Positions 17,958-27,441 are shown, numbered from the stretch's first letter. The stretch is 64,000 nucleotides of DNA from Rhodobacteraceae bacterium HTCC2083 (GCA_000156115.1 DS995276.1:1632679-1696678), one strand, 5' to 3'. Numbers and translations: made by a program. Notes: a model not told the origin generated them from the sequence alone.

Positions 17958-18740
17958 TCAAGTCTCGGCCAGCTCGGACAGGATTGCGCTGTGCATCGCC
18001 TTGCCGGAAGCAACAACGCCGTTAAGGCGCGGATCTGTCCCATTGAAAGCAAGCGGGGCACCTGTTTTATCGGTTATTCTTCCACCCGCTTCCGACACGA
18101 TCAAAGCGCCAGCCGCAATGTCCCATTCCCAACTGGGGCGCAGCGTCAGCATCCCATCGAACCGACCTTGCGCGACAAGCGACAACCGATAGGCAAGCGA
18201 GGGACGATGATGGCGCGTAAATGCGGGGGGCGTATCCGCTTTCCAGTGCTTTGCATCAAGGCTTGGTTTCGTCGCGAGGATCTGCGATCCGTTGAAATCA
18301 GCTTGAGTGGAGGTCGCAAGCGCTGCGCCATTCATCTGCGCGCCGCTTCCAAGTTCAGCCGTAAATATCATATCGCGCATCGGGAGGAGTACGACGGCAG
18401 CGGTAACTTTACCGCGCCGCGCGACGGCAAGCGAATGCGCCCAAGTGTTTGATCCATCAATGAAACTGCGGGTGCCATCGATGGGATCAATGATAAATAC
18501 ATGTTCGCTGCTTTGACGCTCTGTGGTGTCCGCAGATTCTTCGCTTAGCCATCCATAGTCAGGGCGCGCTTTGCGCAAATCCCTTTCAAGCTGTTCGTTT
18601 ACAGCTATATCAGCCTCGGTCACAGGACCAGCGCCATCCGCTTTGTCCCACCTCTTAGGATTTTTCTGAAAGAAGCTTTTCGCAATCTCGCCAGAGGCTT
18701 TCGCCGCATCGATCAACAGCGTTAGATCAGTTCCCCGCAA
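17958..18740 (-). CDS. cysQ: CysQ/inositol-monophosphatase family phosphatase
   Basis: Mg-dependent, Li-sensitive phosphatase of 260 residues; CysQ removes the 3' phosphate of adenosine 3',5'-bisphosphate. The metal-site motif DPIDGTRSFIDG and the second motif WDIAAG are intact. The start is TTG 18740: it lies within the end of pmbA, has GAGGGG seven bases upstream, and no ATG in frame is close. Inositol-1-phosphatase is the alternative function. Confidence 0.85.
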   Translation of the reverse strand: MRGTDLTLLIDAAKASGEIAKSFFQKNPKRWDKADGAGPVTEADIAVNEQLERDLRKARPDYGWLSEESADTTERQSSEHVFIIDPIDGTRSFIDGSNTWAHSLAVARRGKVTAAVVLLPMRDMIFTAELGSGAQMNGAALATSTQADFNGSQILATKPSLDAKHWKADTPPAFTRHHRPSLAYRLSLVAQGRFDGMLTLRPSWEWDIAAGALIVSEAGGRITDKTGAPLAFNGTDPRLNGVVASGKAMHSAILSELAET

Positions 18741-20073
18741 GGGTCATCCCCTCAACCAACAACGATGGCACAACGCGAGACAAATGCGTGCGCGCATCAT
18801 TGGCCGGCGTCATGCGCAGCAACATATCGCGTAGATTGCCCGCGATTGTGCATTCATTAACGGGGTGGCTAATCTCGCCGTTCTCGATCCAAAAACCTGC
18901 CGCGCCGCGTGAATAATCACCCGTTGTCGCGTTGATGGTGGAGCCGATCATCGACGTCACTAGCAACCCAGTGCCCATGTCGCGCAAGAGCGCATCTCCG
19001 CTTTGTGCGCCTTGGGTGAGCTCAATATTCCAGTTGCTCGGTGTGGGCGGCGCAGACGTGCCGCGGGCCGCATTCGCGGTAGAGGCCATTCGAAGTTTGC
19101 GCGCATTGGCCTGATCCAACGTCCAGCCCGTAAGCATACCATTCTCAACGATAGCCCGTTTTTGGGTCGCCAGACCTTCCGCATCAAACAAGCGCGATCC
19201 GGGTATACGCGTGCGGTGGGGATCTTCGATGACACTTAGGTGCTCTGGCAAAACCTGCGTACCAAGCGCGTCTCGCAACCATGATGATCCACGCGCAATC
19301 GAGGCACCGTTGATGGCCGCCAAAAGATGCCCGATCAAGGTTGAAGAAATGCGCTCATCAAAGAAAACTGGATATTTGCCTGTTGGCGGCTTTGTTGCGC
19401 CAATGCGGGCGAGAGCACGCTCAGCTGCACTCCTGCCGATGTCCGCGGCGGCGCGCAAATCAGCCTGAAAAATGCGACTATCACCGTCATAGTCACGCTC
19501 CATCCCAGCGCCTGTTCCCGCAATCGCGACGCAGGAGGTGGCGCGATCTGTACGCTGATATCCACCCGTAAATCCGTTCGTGGCACTGATGTGGATTTCA
19601 CGAGCGCTGTATCCACCGCTTGCTGATTGAACTTGACCGATGCCCGCATACTCGAGCGCTGCGGCCTCCGCATGCATCGCATCATTCTGCAAATCTGCTG
19701 GATCAGGCTCGGGTGTCGGGTCGAACAGTTCCAACCCGTCAGCACCGCGTACGTCTGATAATGATGCTGGATCAGCCAAGCCTGCATAGGGATCTTCTGG
19801 CGCTTCTTTTGCCATTGCGATGGCGCGCTCACACATCGCATCTATGGTGCTTTGCGATGTGTCAGACGACGACACGCAGGCTTGTCTTTGACCAACAAAC
19901 ACGCGTAATCCAATGTCGACCCCTTCGGATCGTTCCGCCTGTTCCAAAACGCCATTGCGCACATCAATTGACAGCGCGGTTCCTTTAACGGCCATGGCGT
20001 CTGCGTCGTTCGCGCCCGCTTTCTTTGCGCCTTGCAAAAGGGCGTGCGTGAGTTCTTCTAGATTTTGGGACAT
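18727..20073 (-). CDS. pmbA: TldD/PmbA family metalloprotease-like protein
   Basis: 448-residue TldE/PmbA-type protein. Together with TldD this family forms a zinc peptidase that processes modified peptides and unfolded chains; PmbA itself lacks the metal-binding motif. The N-terminal segment DIGLRVFVGQRQACVSS and the C-terminal block TGDYSRGAAGFWIENGEI are typical. ATG 20073 (MSQNLEEL) is preferred over an upstream in-frame start at 20097. First gene of the pmbA-cysQ-DUF4170-waaA-lpxK operon; no tldD is in the window. Confidence 0.9.
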   Translation of the reverse strand: MSQNLEELTHALLQGAKKAGANDADAMAVKGTALSIDVRNGVLEQAERSEGVDIGLRVFVGQRQACVSSSDTSQSTIDAMCERAIAMAKEAPEDPYAGLADPASLSDVRGADGLELFDPTPEPDPADLQNDAMHAEAAALEYAGIGQVQSASGGYSAREIHISATNGFTGGYQRTDRATSCVAIAGTGAGMERDYDGDSRIFQADLRAAADIGRSAAERALARIGATKPPTGKYPVFFDERISSTLIGHLLAAINGASIARGSSWLRDALGTQVLPEHLSVIEDPHRTRIPGSRLFDAEGLATQKRAIVENGMLTGWTLDQANARKLRMASTANAARGTSAPPTPSNWNIELTQGAQSGDALLRDMGTGLLVTSMIGSTINATTGDYSRGAAGFWIENGEISHPVNECTIAGNLRDMLLRMTPANDARTHLSRVVPSLLVEGMTLAGN

Positions 20074-20136
20074 CGAGGCTCCGAAAGCTGCTTGCACAGG
20101 AGGTAGCCCGCACAGCTCCCTCTTACAAGGTCACTC

Positions 20137-20166
20137 AAAAAAGCCGCATCGTGAAACGCGGCCTTT
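20137..20166 (-). terminator. Probable terminator after the DUF2125 gene
   Basis: Read on the minus strand, a GGCCGC/GCGGC stem of five paired bases with a ten-base loop is followed by six T (plus-strand A tract 20137-20142). The stem is short but GC-only, and the position about 20 bases past the stop codon at 20188 is right. Confidence 0.55.
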
Positions 20167-20187
20167 CTTGTTAGAAACTGGCTTAAT

Positions 20188-21708
20188 CTATTGGATGCGC
20201 TGGCCATTTGCGAGGATGTGACCCTCTTCGTTGATCTCGATCTTCGTTGTGAGAGAATCTTCGCCCTCACCGGGGCGTGTAAACAGACCCATCATCATGC
20301 GTGCTCCCATGGCTTGCTCTTGCGGCAAAAGGCCCATTTGAACCAGCTTGTCCATCAACCCATTTCCGCCAACGAGAGCGAAATCAACACCGCCTTTGGG
20401 CTTAGGAAATCCGTCATAGCTTTCTAGGTCGTTGTTATCAAAGGTGAAATTACCCGTACCTGATAGCTTTGCGCCCGCCGCGGAAACAAGCAAATTGCGC
20501 AGTGTGATCGCGGTTAATTCAGCAGGCACCGCGTCACCCGTTTCGACGGCTGCCATCTGCTCTGGATCGAAGAAATCGAACAGCATCTTCGCCTTGCCCA
20601 CGAGATCCAAAGAAATTGTCACGGGATCGCGCGGCAGAACATTGCCCGCGTCCAGCATGGACCAAAGGTCATTAGAGGTCACAAAATCAGCGAGCGTGAG
20701 ACCAAAGGCAAAATCGCTCGGCGTGTCGGATTTTGCAACTGGGATCAGCAAGTTGAACGCAACTTCACCAAGACCTGCAACGACGGGTAGCGGAATTTCA
20801 GCACCATTCAAATTGAAGTTCACACCCTTGCTTGACCCGGCATATTCGAGGAGATCCTTGTTCATCTTCACGCCAATCGTCGCGGTTTCAGCGCCGCTTG
20901 ACCCGTTCATCGTGTCGCCACCATCGGTGAATGAAAACGTTGTCTTGGAGCCTGAGTAGCTGATGTCACCATCCACTGCGAAGCCGTCAGCCAGTGCGTT
21001 TGCGACGTTTTCCGGGTCCATGCTCGCAGGTAAAAAGGAGTCGCCTGAAAAGTTAAGTGACGCCATTTCACCGTTGAAATTCACGCCTTCATCGCTGCTT
21101 GGATCTTTGAAGGTAACCGCATACGTCGTCGCGCCAAGCGCCATATTTTGCGCGATTTTACGCAAGGCTCCTGGCTCCATCACGGATTGGCCGCTTAGGT
21201 TTCGTGAGGTGAATGACACGTTCAACGCGCCCTCTGGCATTGTCTCGCCTTCAACAGCTAGCTCAGTTAGGACGATGCCTATCTGGTCTGCCGTGTAGTC
21301 GTAGATCACTTTGCTTAGATCACCGCTGGCGCGCATATTCATGTTTTGCATGGTATAATCGAGCGAGCCTTTGACCGTCTCGCCCTCTGGACCCGCCGCC
21401 TCGAAGAATACAGGCATCACTTCAGGAAAGACGAGGTTAACCGTTCCATCACCATTCTCGACGAAATCGACTTTGTCCAAATTCATTGCAAACTCGCCCT
21501 GACCTTCTGGCATGGGCACAGACATTTTCAAATCGCTGATCGTCAGCGTGTTGCCGGACATCGTTTCTTGTCCTTCAACTGCGTAGCCAAAGCCGGCCAT
21601 GTAGGACTGCCAATCGGCCCATATGTCCTTGGCGCTAACATCTGCAGAGGCGGAGGTCGCAAGAAAAACAAGCGAAGTGGTGCTGAAAATAGCAGAGCGA
21701 AGCATCAT
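20188..21708 (-). CDS. DUF2125 exported protein
   Basis: 506-residue protein of the DUF2125 family, common in Rhodobacterales. A Sec signal peptide covers about residues 1-22 (MMLRSAIFSTTSLVFLATS, cleavage after ASA). The mature part is rich in beta-type repeats of short alternating hydrophobic strands, with LTISDLKMSVPMPEGQGEFA near the start, resembling lipid-carrying or AsmA-like envelope proteins in style only. Function unknown. It stands alone, with a hairpin behind it and a divergent SDR gene in front. Confidence 0.85.
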   Translation of the reverse strand: MMLRSAIFSTTSLVFLATSASADVSAKDIWADWQSYMAGFGYAVEGQETMSGNTLTISDLKMSVPMPEGQGEFAMNLDKVDFVENGDGTVNLVFPEVMPVFFEAAGPEGETVKGSLDYTMQNMNMRASGDLSKVIYDYTADQIGIVLTELAVEGETMPEGALNVSFTSRNLSGQSVMEPGALRKIAQNMALGATTYAVTFKDPSSDEGVNFNGEMASLNFSGDSFLPASMDPENVANALADGFAVDGDISYSGSKTTFSFTDGGDTMNGSSGAETATIGVKMNKDLLEYAGSSKGVNFNLNGAEIPLPVVAGLGEVAFNLLIPVAKSDTPSDFAFGLTLADFVTSNDLWSMLDAGNVLPRDPVTISLDLVGKAKMLFDFFDPEQMAAVETGDAVPAELTAITLRNLLVSAAGAKLSGTGNFTFDNNDLESYDGFPKPKGGVDFALVGGNGLMDKLVQMGLLPQEQAMGARMMMGLFTRPGEGEDSLTTKIEINEEGHILANGQRIQ

Positions 21709-21829
21709 AATTTTAATCCTTTAGGGCACAATTTGCCTTGCAGCTTTGACCGAGCTTGGGGCAACGTCAAGACGAAGCGTTGTTTGCTGAGTTATGCGGC
21801 GATAATCCCCAAATGGTGAGGACAGGTTT

Positions 21830-22582
21830 ATGTCAAAGATTTCAGGAAAAACTGCGATAATTACTGGTGCGAGCCGTGGGATTGGCGAAGCGACGGCGCG
21901 TTTGTTTGTCGATAAAGGGGCCAATGTTGTGCTTTTGGCGCGCAGCGCGTCCCAGATTGAAGCGATTGCAAAAGACATCGGCAATGCGGCACTCGCGGTC
22001 CCTTGTGATGTGAGCAAATACGCGGAAATGGAGGCGGCGGTTGCCCAAGCCCACGCACATTTTGGCAGCGTTGACATTTTGATCAACAATGCAGGTGTGA
22101 TCGAGCCGATTTCACGCCTCTCTGACGTGGACCCGATTGCTTGGGCATGTGCAATAGACATCAACCTCACGGGAGTTTTCAATGGGATGCGGGCGGTCTT
22201 ACCGCATATGCAGACGGCCAAGGCGGGGACAATTTTGACGGTTAGCTCTGGTGCGGCGCGTAATCCAATTGAAGGATGGTCGCACTACTGTAGCTCTAAA
22301 GCGGGTGCCGCAATGTTGACGGGCTGCGCGCATATGGAAAACGCAGAGTTTGGCGTTCGCTGTATGGGTCTTTCGCCGGGTACAGTCGCCACGCAAATGC
22401 AACGCGACATTAAGAAATCTGGGATCAATCCTGTCAGCAAGTTGGATTGGGAGATCCACATTCCCGCAGATTGGCCCGCGCGCACGCTCTTGTGGATGTG
22501 TGGTGCGGATGCGGATGAATGGTTGGGTCAGGAAATTTCGCTGCGTGACACAGATATTCGGACTCGGGTTGGTCTAGAATGA
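21830..22582 (+). CDS. SDR family oxidoreductase
   Basis: Classical short-chain dehydrogenase of 250 residues with all motifs: TGASRGIG, NNAG, catalytic Ser in VSSGAARN, and the YCSSK active site (Tyr-x3-Lys). Substrate unknown. Its stop overlaps the start of the following crotonase gene (ATGA), so the two probably act in one acyl-CoA or hydroxy-acid pathway. Confidence 0.88.
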   Translation: MSKISGKTAIITGASRGIGEATARLFVDKGANVVLLARSASQIEAIAKDIGNAALAVPCDVSKYAEMEAAVAQAHAHFGSVDILINNAGVIEPISRLSDVDPIAWACAIDINLTGVFNGMRAVLPHMQTAKAGTILTVSSGAARNPIEGWSHYCSSKAGAAMLTGCAHMENAEFGVRCMGLSPGTVATQMQRDIKKSGINPVSKLDWEIHIPADWPARTLLWMCGADADEWLGQEISLRDTDIRTRVGLE

Positions 22583-23190
22583 TCGATCTCTCAAAAGCCG
22601 ATGGCGTTTGGACCGTCACGATTAATCGACCGGAGAAAGCCAATTCATTGACCTCGGATATGCTGCAGGAGCTTACAAGAATCGCATCCTCTGCACAGGA
22701 CGCACGTGCGCTCGTTTTGACTGGCACGGGTCGTGTGTTCAGCGCGGGCGCTGATCTGGAGGAAGCCAAGGCAGGTTTGGCGCTATCCCCGGTTTGGGAA
22801 GAATTGTCTGTCGCAATTGCTGCGCTGCCTTGCCTAACGATTGCTGCGCTGAACGGAACTCTCGCGGGTGGCGCGATGGGCATGGCATTGGCCTGCGACC
22901 TGCGTCTGGCCGTGCCGAACGCGAAGTTTTTCTATCCCGTAATGAAGCTTGGCTTTTTGCCACAGCCTTCGGACCCTGCGCGTTTGTGTGCGCTGGTCGG
23001 ACCCGCACGCACAAAACTGATCCTCATGGGTGGTCAAAAGATTACCGCAGAGGCTGCGTTACAATTCGGTCTGATTGATCAAGTATGTGAACCAGATGCG
23101 CTTCTTGAAACGGCGCGGGGCATCGCTGCGGATTGCATCGCGGCAGATCCCGAGCTGGTGGCACAGATCAAAAACATGTGCAGTTTCTAG
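22579..23190 (+). CDS. Short enoyl-CoA hydratase/isomerase family protein
   Basis: Crotonase-fold protein of 203 residues, about 55 shorter than the usual 260. Present are the N-terminal core VTINRPEKANSL, the oxyanion-hole segments FSAGADLEEA and NGTLAGGAMGMALACD, and the central region to KITAEAALQFGLID. The C-terminal trimerisation helices are missing because the gene ends at AQIKNMCSF. The catalytic Glu positions of classic hydratases are not evident, so isomerase, hydrolase or other chemistry is possible. Translationally coupled to the SDR gene; convergent with fliL, 20 bases away. Confidence 0.8.
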   Translation: MIDLSKADGVWTVTINRPEKANSLTSDMLQELTRIASSAQDARALVLTGTGRVFSAGADLEEAKAGLALSPVWEELSVAIAALPCLTIAALNGTLAGGAMGMALACDLRLAVPNAKFFYPVMKLGFLPQPSDPARLCALVGPARTKLILMGGQKITAEAALQFGLIDQVCEPDALLETARGIAADCIAADPELVAQIKNMCSF

Positions 23191-23210
23191 TGGTCGCTTG
23201 GTGATGCGCG

Positions 23211-23732
23211 TCAGTTGTCTTGTCGCGCGATATCGGTGACAAGAACATCGTTCACAACATCGCCAAGAACCGAAGTCGCGGCTTGCTTTAAGGCCTTGCG
23301 CATGCGGATAAGATTTTCCGTGGTTGCGAAAGCCCCGTCAAAGCCGCCAAGGCTTGCGTGATCAAACAGCGCTTGCAGAAACGTATCTCGAAGTTTTGGC
23401 TCCACTTTGTAAACCTTTTCTTTCGTCCCTGTCTCCACCTCAAGGCTAAGCGCGACGATTGCGACTGATCGAACAATGTCGCCCTTGATCACCGGCACGA
23501 TAAACTGATTGGTGAGTTTGACATACTCAAACGACAAATTCTCTGGCGCGTTCGGTTCTTTCGCAGTTTCTTCGCCTCTTGACGTCATATTGCTATGGCC
23601 GTTGGGGTCATCGCCGCAGGGGTTCCCTTCTGTTTGCAACGAGACATCCTCTGGTTTCAACATCAGGCCGGCCGCCACGCCAGCGCCGCCAAATGTGAGA
23701 ATAAGAATCACAGGAATGAGTTTTTTGATCAT
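23211..23732 (-). CDS. fliL: Flagellar basal-body-associated protein FliL
   Basis: Inner-membrane protein (173 residues) that associates with the stator and basal body. One membrane helix near the N-terminus (IPVILILTFGGAGVAAGLML) is followed by a periplasmic domain with YVKLTNQFIVPV, typical of FliL. Last gene of the flgB-to-fliL operon, ten bases after flgH. Confidence 0.88.
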   Translation of the reverse strand: MIKKLIPVILILTFGGAGVAAGLMLKPEDVSLQTEGNPCGDDPNGHSNMTSRGEETAKEPNAPENLSFEYVKLTNQFIVPVIKGDIVRSVAIVALSLEVETGTKEKVYKVEPKLRDTFLQALFDHASLGGFDGAFATTENLIRMRKALKQAATSVLGDVVNDVLVTDIARQDN

Positions 23733-23742
23733 GATTTGCCCT

Positions 23743-24468
23743 TTAAAACGGTAGAATAGCTTCTAGAACTTGGCGACCATACCTTGGTTGCTGAACGTCG
23801 GATATTTGACCGCGCCCACCGTAGGAAATGCGTGCAGAGGCGATTTTGTCGTAGGTGATTTCGTTCTGGCGCGAGATATCTTCCGGGCGCACATATCCGT
23901 TGACCAAGAGCTCGCGCAGTTCAAAATTAACGCGCACTTCCTGTGTTCCTTCAATCGCGAGCACGCCGTTTGGCAAGACTTGAATAATCGTCGCGGCAAT
24001 GCGCAGCGTGAGCTTTTCTTTGCGGCGCACGGATCCGTCGCCTTTGGAGGAACTGTTGCTATTAAGATCAATAGCATTCGTTGGGCTTGCGCCATCGGGC
24101 CATTGCTTGGCGAGCTTTTGCGGGATGCCGACGAGGTTGGGAATGTTCATGCTGTCCGACCCATCGCGAGAACGGGAAGTGGTGTTGGAGATTTCCGCCT
24201 TGTCATCAATCTCGATGACCACAGTCATGATGTCACCCTGTTGCAGCGCGCGTCGATCTCCAAGAAGCGACATGCGATCTCTGCGCCAAAGTGACGATCC
24301 ATCTACCACACTGCCGCGTTCTACGCTTTGCGGTAGGCCCTGATAAATCATCGCCGAGTGTTCACGCGTCTTTATGGGTGGCGTGAACGACGGTGCTTTG
24401 CCCAGATGATCGGGGTCACTGCAAGATACTAGCAAAAACAGGCTTAGGAAAACGAGGTGAAGATGCAT
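23743..24468 (-). CDS. flgH: Flagellar L-ring protein
   Basis: Outer-membrane lipoprotein of the flagellar L ring, 241 residues. The signal peptide ends in the lipobox LLVSC, giving Cys16 as the lipidated residue. The family core with SLWRRDRMSLLGDRRA, DIMTVVIEID and the C-terminal LVNGYVRPEDI is complete. Confidence 0.95.
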   Translation of the reverse strand: MHLHLVFLSLFLLVSCSDPDHLGKAPSFTPPIKTREHSAMIYQGLPQSVERGSVVDGSSLWRRDRMSLLGDRRALQQGDIMTVVIEIDDKAEISNTTSRSRDGSDSMNIPNLVGIPQKLAKQWPDGASPTNAIDLNSNSSSKGDGSVRRKEKLTLRIAATIIQVLPNGVLAIEGTQEVRVNFELRELLVNGYVRPEDISRQNEITYDKIASARISYGGRGQISDVQQPRYGRQVLEAILPF

Positions 24469-24483
24469 GTGAAGGGGTGCTCG

Positions 24484-24909
24484 CTATTTTGAAACGCGCA
24501 CAGATCCGTCGCTTTGGATTGTGCCGAAAATCGAAGTCTTTGAGGCAAGATTCATCACGCGAATCCTTTGACCTGCGGAACCGCGGCCTAACGCGCGACC
24601 ATCGGTGCTCATGGATAGACCATTGCTGCTAAATCTAATTTCAACGATCTGATTGCGTTGGACGCTTGCGGCGGGAACGATTTGCGAGGTCAAAATGACG
24701 CGACCGGCATACAGCGCGACTTTGGCTTCGGCTCCGACGATAAGGTCCGCGCTTTTGAAGGCACCACTTGCTTCGCCCCGGATGACCATAACGTCGGTCA
24801 CGCTCATCACTTCGCCGGGTCGAATATTGCGCGCAGCAATTGCGACCTCTGCCGAAATGGGCGCGCTTGTTATTAAAAGCAGCGCAATCGGGAACGCCCT
24901 TAAGATCAT
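24484..24909 (-). CDS. flgA: Short flagellar P-ring chaperone FlgA
   Basis: Periplasmic chaperone for P-ring assembly. At 141 residues it is only the C-terminal SAF-type part of larger FlgA proteins; a Sec signal peptide (MILRAFPIALLLITSAPISA) shows this is the natural start, not a truncation. The core AARNIRPGEVMSVTDV and the C-terminal GQRIRVMNLAS are present. It overlaps flgG by four bases. The P-ring gene flgI itself is not in the window. Confidence 0.9.
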   Translation of the reverse strand: MILRAFPIALLLITSAPISAEVAIAARNIRPGEVMSVTDVMVIRGEASGAFKSADLIVGAEAKVALYAGRVILTSQIVPAASVQRNQIVEIRFSSNGLSMSTDGRALGRGSAGQRIRVMNLASKTSIFGTIQSDGSVRVSK

Positions 24910-25691
24910 CGGATTTGCGTCGCAGCACCGAGCATCTGATCCGCCGCCGTGATCACCTTGGCGTTAAGTTCGTAACCGCGCTGTGCTTCGATCAATTCCG
25001 TGACTTCGCGCACGGCATCGACCGAGCTATCCTCCAAATATCCCTGACGCAAAGTGCCAAGTCCATCTGTGCCTGGTGTTGTCACTTGCGATGGGCCGGA
25101 AGCTTCGGTTTCCATGAAGAGGTTACTGCCGATCGCTTCCAAACCCTTTGCATTGGTGAAGCCCGCGAGTGTGAATTGCCCTAACAACTGTGCCTGGGCG
25201 GTCTCGTTGAAATAGGCGAACACTTCGCCGTCGCCATTGATCGAGACACTTCGTGCTTCGGGCGGGATGACAATCTCTGGGACGATGGGGTAGCCATCAT
25301 TTGTGACGATCAGGCCTTCTGCATTACGTTTAAGCGCACCATCGCGCGTATAGGCTGACGCACCTGAAGGCATCGTCACCTTAAGATACCCCTGACCGTC
25401 AATCGCGACGTCCAGATCGCTGTTAGTCGCTGAAAGAGATCCTTGTGCCAGGTAAACTGACACAGAGGATGGTCGCACACCAAGGCCAAGCTGCACGCCG
25501 GTTGGCAAAACCGTTCCGTCAGATGCGTTGATTGTGCCAGCGCGTGACATTTGTTGATAGTGCAAGTCAGCGAATTCGGCACGACGCGTATTGTAGCCTG
25601 TGGTGCTCATATTTGCGAGGTTGTTGGATATGACTTCGACACGCATTTGTTGTGCGCTCATGCCAGTGGCTGCGATCTTTAAAGCTCTCAT
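24906..25691 (-). CDS. flgG: Flagellar distal rod protein
   Basis: Distal rod subunit of 261 residues. The N-terminal D0 motif SNNLANMSTTGYNTRRAEF and the C-terminal EVTELIEAQRGYELNAKVI are diagnostic of FlgG. It starts 20 bases after flgF. Confidence 0.97.
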   Translation of the reverse strand: MRALKIAATGMSAQQMRVEVISNNLANMSTTGYNTRRAEFADLHYQQMSRAGTINASDGTVLPTGVQLGLGVRPSSVSVYLAQGSLSATNSDLDVAIDGQGYLKVTMPSGASAYTRDGALKRNAEGLIVTNDGYPIVPEIVIPPEARSVSINGDGEVFAYFNETAQAQLLGQFTLAGFTNAKGLEAIGSNLFMETEASGPSQVTTPGTDGLGTLRQGYLEDSSVDAVREVTELIEAQRGYELNAKVITAADQMLGAATQIR

Positions 25692-25711
25692 TTTTTGCCC
25701 CTTTGTTCCTG

Positions 25712-26425
25712 TTACTTGATGATGGTGCGCACCGCATTGCGGAGACGTTCGTTTTCGGTTTCAGCAAAGCTCTGACCCATTTCGTAAGCGCGCTGGACTT
25801 CGATCATGCGCGCGATCTGGGACATGGGATTAACGTTGGACCCTTCTAAGAAGCCTTGCCTCACGCGTGCGTCGAAATTTGGCTCTGTGGGTCCGTCAGC
25901 GCGAAAATGCACGCCATCTTCACGCAGTATTTGCGTGCCTGTACTAGGCTGAACGATCCCGAGTTGACCAAGCAGTTGCCCCTTGGAACTTAACGTTCCA
26001 TCCGCAGAGATTGATATTTTTCCGGTCCCTTGAGGAATACCCAAAGGCGCGCCACCAGCATCAAGAACGCGGTAGCCATCAGGTGTGACTAAATCGCCCT
26101 GATTGTTGGGCATGAAATGTCCGGCGCGGCTTAAACGCGTGCCGCCAGGCGTTTGGATTTGAAAAAAACCGTCGCCGTCGATCGCAACATCGTATGGCCC
26201 GCCCGTTTGGGTTATCGTGCCCGGCGCGAGCGAAGTTGCGCGCGCGCGTGCGGTTGCCATTGAAAGCGAAGGCGCGTCAGATTCGCCTTTGATGACCTCA
26301 GAGAAGATCAATCCCTCCTGTCTGTAGCCGGTTGTATTGGCGTTCGCGATATTACTGGCGATCACGCTCATCTCGCGCATCAAGCCCGATTGGCGGGTCA
26401 GCGTGGTGTAACTTGCATTTTCCAT
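25712..26425 (-). CDS. flgF: Flagellar proximal rod protein
   Basis: Proximal rod subunit, 237 residues from ATG 26425 (MENASYTTLTRQSGLMREM). The ASNIANANTTGYRQEG motif near the N-terminus and QIARMIEVQRAYEMGQ near the C-terminus mark it as rod/hook family. In-frame codons continue upstream to TTG 26449 inside fliQ, but family alignment begins at MENASY. The nearest strong ribosome site, GGAGG, is about 14 bases upstream, which is long. Confidence 0.92.
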   Translation of the reverse strand: MENASYTTLTRQSGLMREMSVIASNIANANTTGYRQEGLIFSEVIKGESDAPSLSMATARARATSLAPGTITQTGGPYDVAIDGDGFFQIQTPGGTRLSRAGHFMPNNQGDLVTPDGYRVLDAGGAPLGIPQGTGKISISADGTLSSKGQLLGQLGIVQPSTGTQILREDGVHFRADGPTEPNFDARVRQGFLEGSNVNPMSQIARMIEVQRAYEMGQSFAETENERLRNAVRTIIK

Positions 26426-26435
26426 TAAGGGTTCG

Positions 26436-26702
26436 TCAGCCTCCAACAATTTGTGGAACGATTGAGGTGTGGAAGTAGGTCACCAAAGTCTGCGTCATGA
26501 AATTCATGGTCATCCAGAAGACCACAACGATTGCGCAGAGTTTCGGCACAAAGGTTAGCGTCATTTCTTGCACAGAGGTCAGCGCTTGCAACAATCCGAC
26601 TGAGACACCAGCGATCAACGCAGCACTCAAGATTGGGATAGACATGGCCACAGCCACCCAGAGCCCGTGTTGTAATGTGTCGTAAAAGAGCGCCTCATTC
26701 AT
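26436..26702 (-). CDS. fliQ: Flagellar export gate protein FliQ
   Basis: Export-gate membrane protein of 88 residues with two membrane helices, typical length and the PTLQ-like central sequence GVSVGLLQALTSVQEMTLTF. Four bases separate it from fliE. Its partners fliP and fliR are not in this window. Confidence 0.95.
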   Translation of the reverse strand: MNEALFYDTLQHGLWVAVAMSIPILSAALIAGVSVGLLQALTSVQEMTLTFVPKLCAIVVVFWMTMNFMTQTLVTYFHTSIVPQIVGG

Positions 26703-26705
26703 GGG

Positions 26706-26999
26706 TCAGACCGGCATCCGCAGGATTTCTTGGTAGGCTTCTACGACTTTGTTGCGCACATTAACGGCCGCTTCGACAGCCAGTTCAGTTTGCGCTAAGG
26801 CTTGCACAAGTGCATGAGGATCGGCGTCACCTGCCATGGCGGCTTTGGCGATGTTCTCGCTTTCAGCCAATGTGGTTGAGAGATCTTTGAATGTGTTTGT
26901 AAAGCTCTCCGAGATCTCGGTTTGTTTGGTTTCTTTTGGTTCCGTTGCAGGTTTGCTTGCTGCATACTGCTGTGAAGCAAAGAGTGATTTCACGTCCAT
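26706..26999 (-). CDS. fliE: Flagellar hook-basal body protein FliE
   Basis: Small protein (97 residues) joining the MS ring to the rod. The C-terminal signature LAQTELAVEAAVNVRNKVVE is diagnostic, and the protein ends YQEILRMPV as in most FliE. Confidence 0.95.
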   Translation of the reverse strand: MDVKSLFASQQYAASKPATEPKETKQTEISESFTNTFKDLSTTLAESENIAKAAMAGDADPHALVQALAQTELAVEAAVNVRNKVVEAYQEILRMPV

Positions 27000-27039
27000 T
27001 TTAAGGTTCCCTTTTAAAAGATTTTTAAAAAGTTTGAAA

Positions 27040-27420
27040 TTAGCGGCGCAGCAATTCTATGAGGCTGCTGGACATTTGGCGCGTTTGATCAAGCATTTTA
27101 AGATTAGCTTCGTAGCTACGTTGGGCTTCGCGTGCATCCGCGATCTCGATTATAAGATCGACGTTTGAGCTGTCATAATTGCCCTTAGCATCGGCCAAAG
27201 GATGCGACGGATCATAGATTTCGCGCAGCTGGGATTGATCAAGGGACAGCCGTCCAATAGTGACTTGGCCGGTGTCGCGCGACAGATCAAAACTAACAAT
27301 CTTGCGGTGATACCCAGGCGTATCCGCGTTGGCGATGTTTTCGGAAACATGACGCAAGCGTGCTGATTGCGCTTTTAGTCCGCTGCTGGCGCTAGAGAGC
27401 GCGCTAGAGAAATCATTCAT
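27040..27420 (-). CDS. flgC: Flagellar rod protein FlgC
   Basis: Proximal rod subunit of 126 residues. The N-terminal HVSENIANADTPGYHRK and C-terminal EIADAREAQRSYEANLKML motifs are typical. ATG 27420 (MNDFSS), behind AAAGGA, is preferred over an upstream in-frame start at 27438. Confidence 0.95.
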   Translation of the reverse strand: MNDFSSALSSASSGLKAQSARLRHVSENIANADTPGYHRKIVSFDLSRDTGQVTIGRLSLDQSQLREIYDPSHPLADAKGNYDSSNVDLIIEIADAREAQRSYEANLKMLDQTRQMSSSLIELLRR

Positions 27421-27441
27421 AGGATGTGTCCTTTGCAATCG

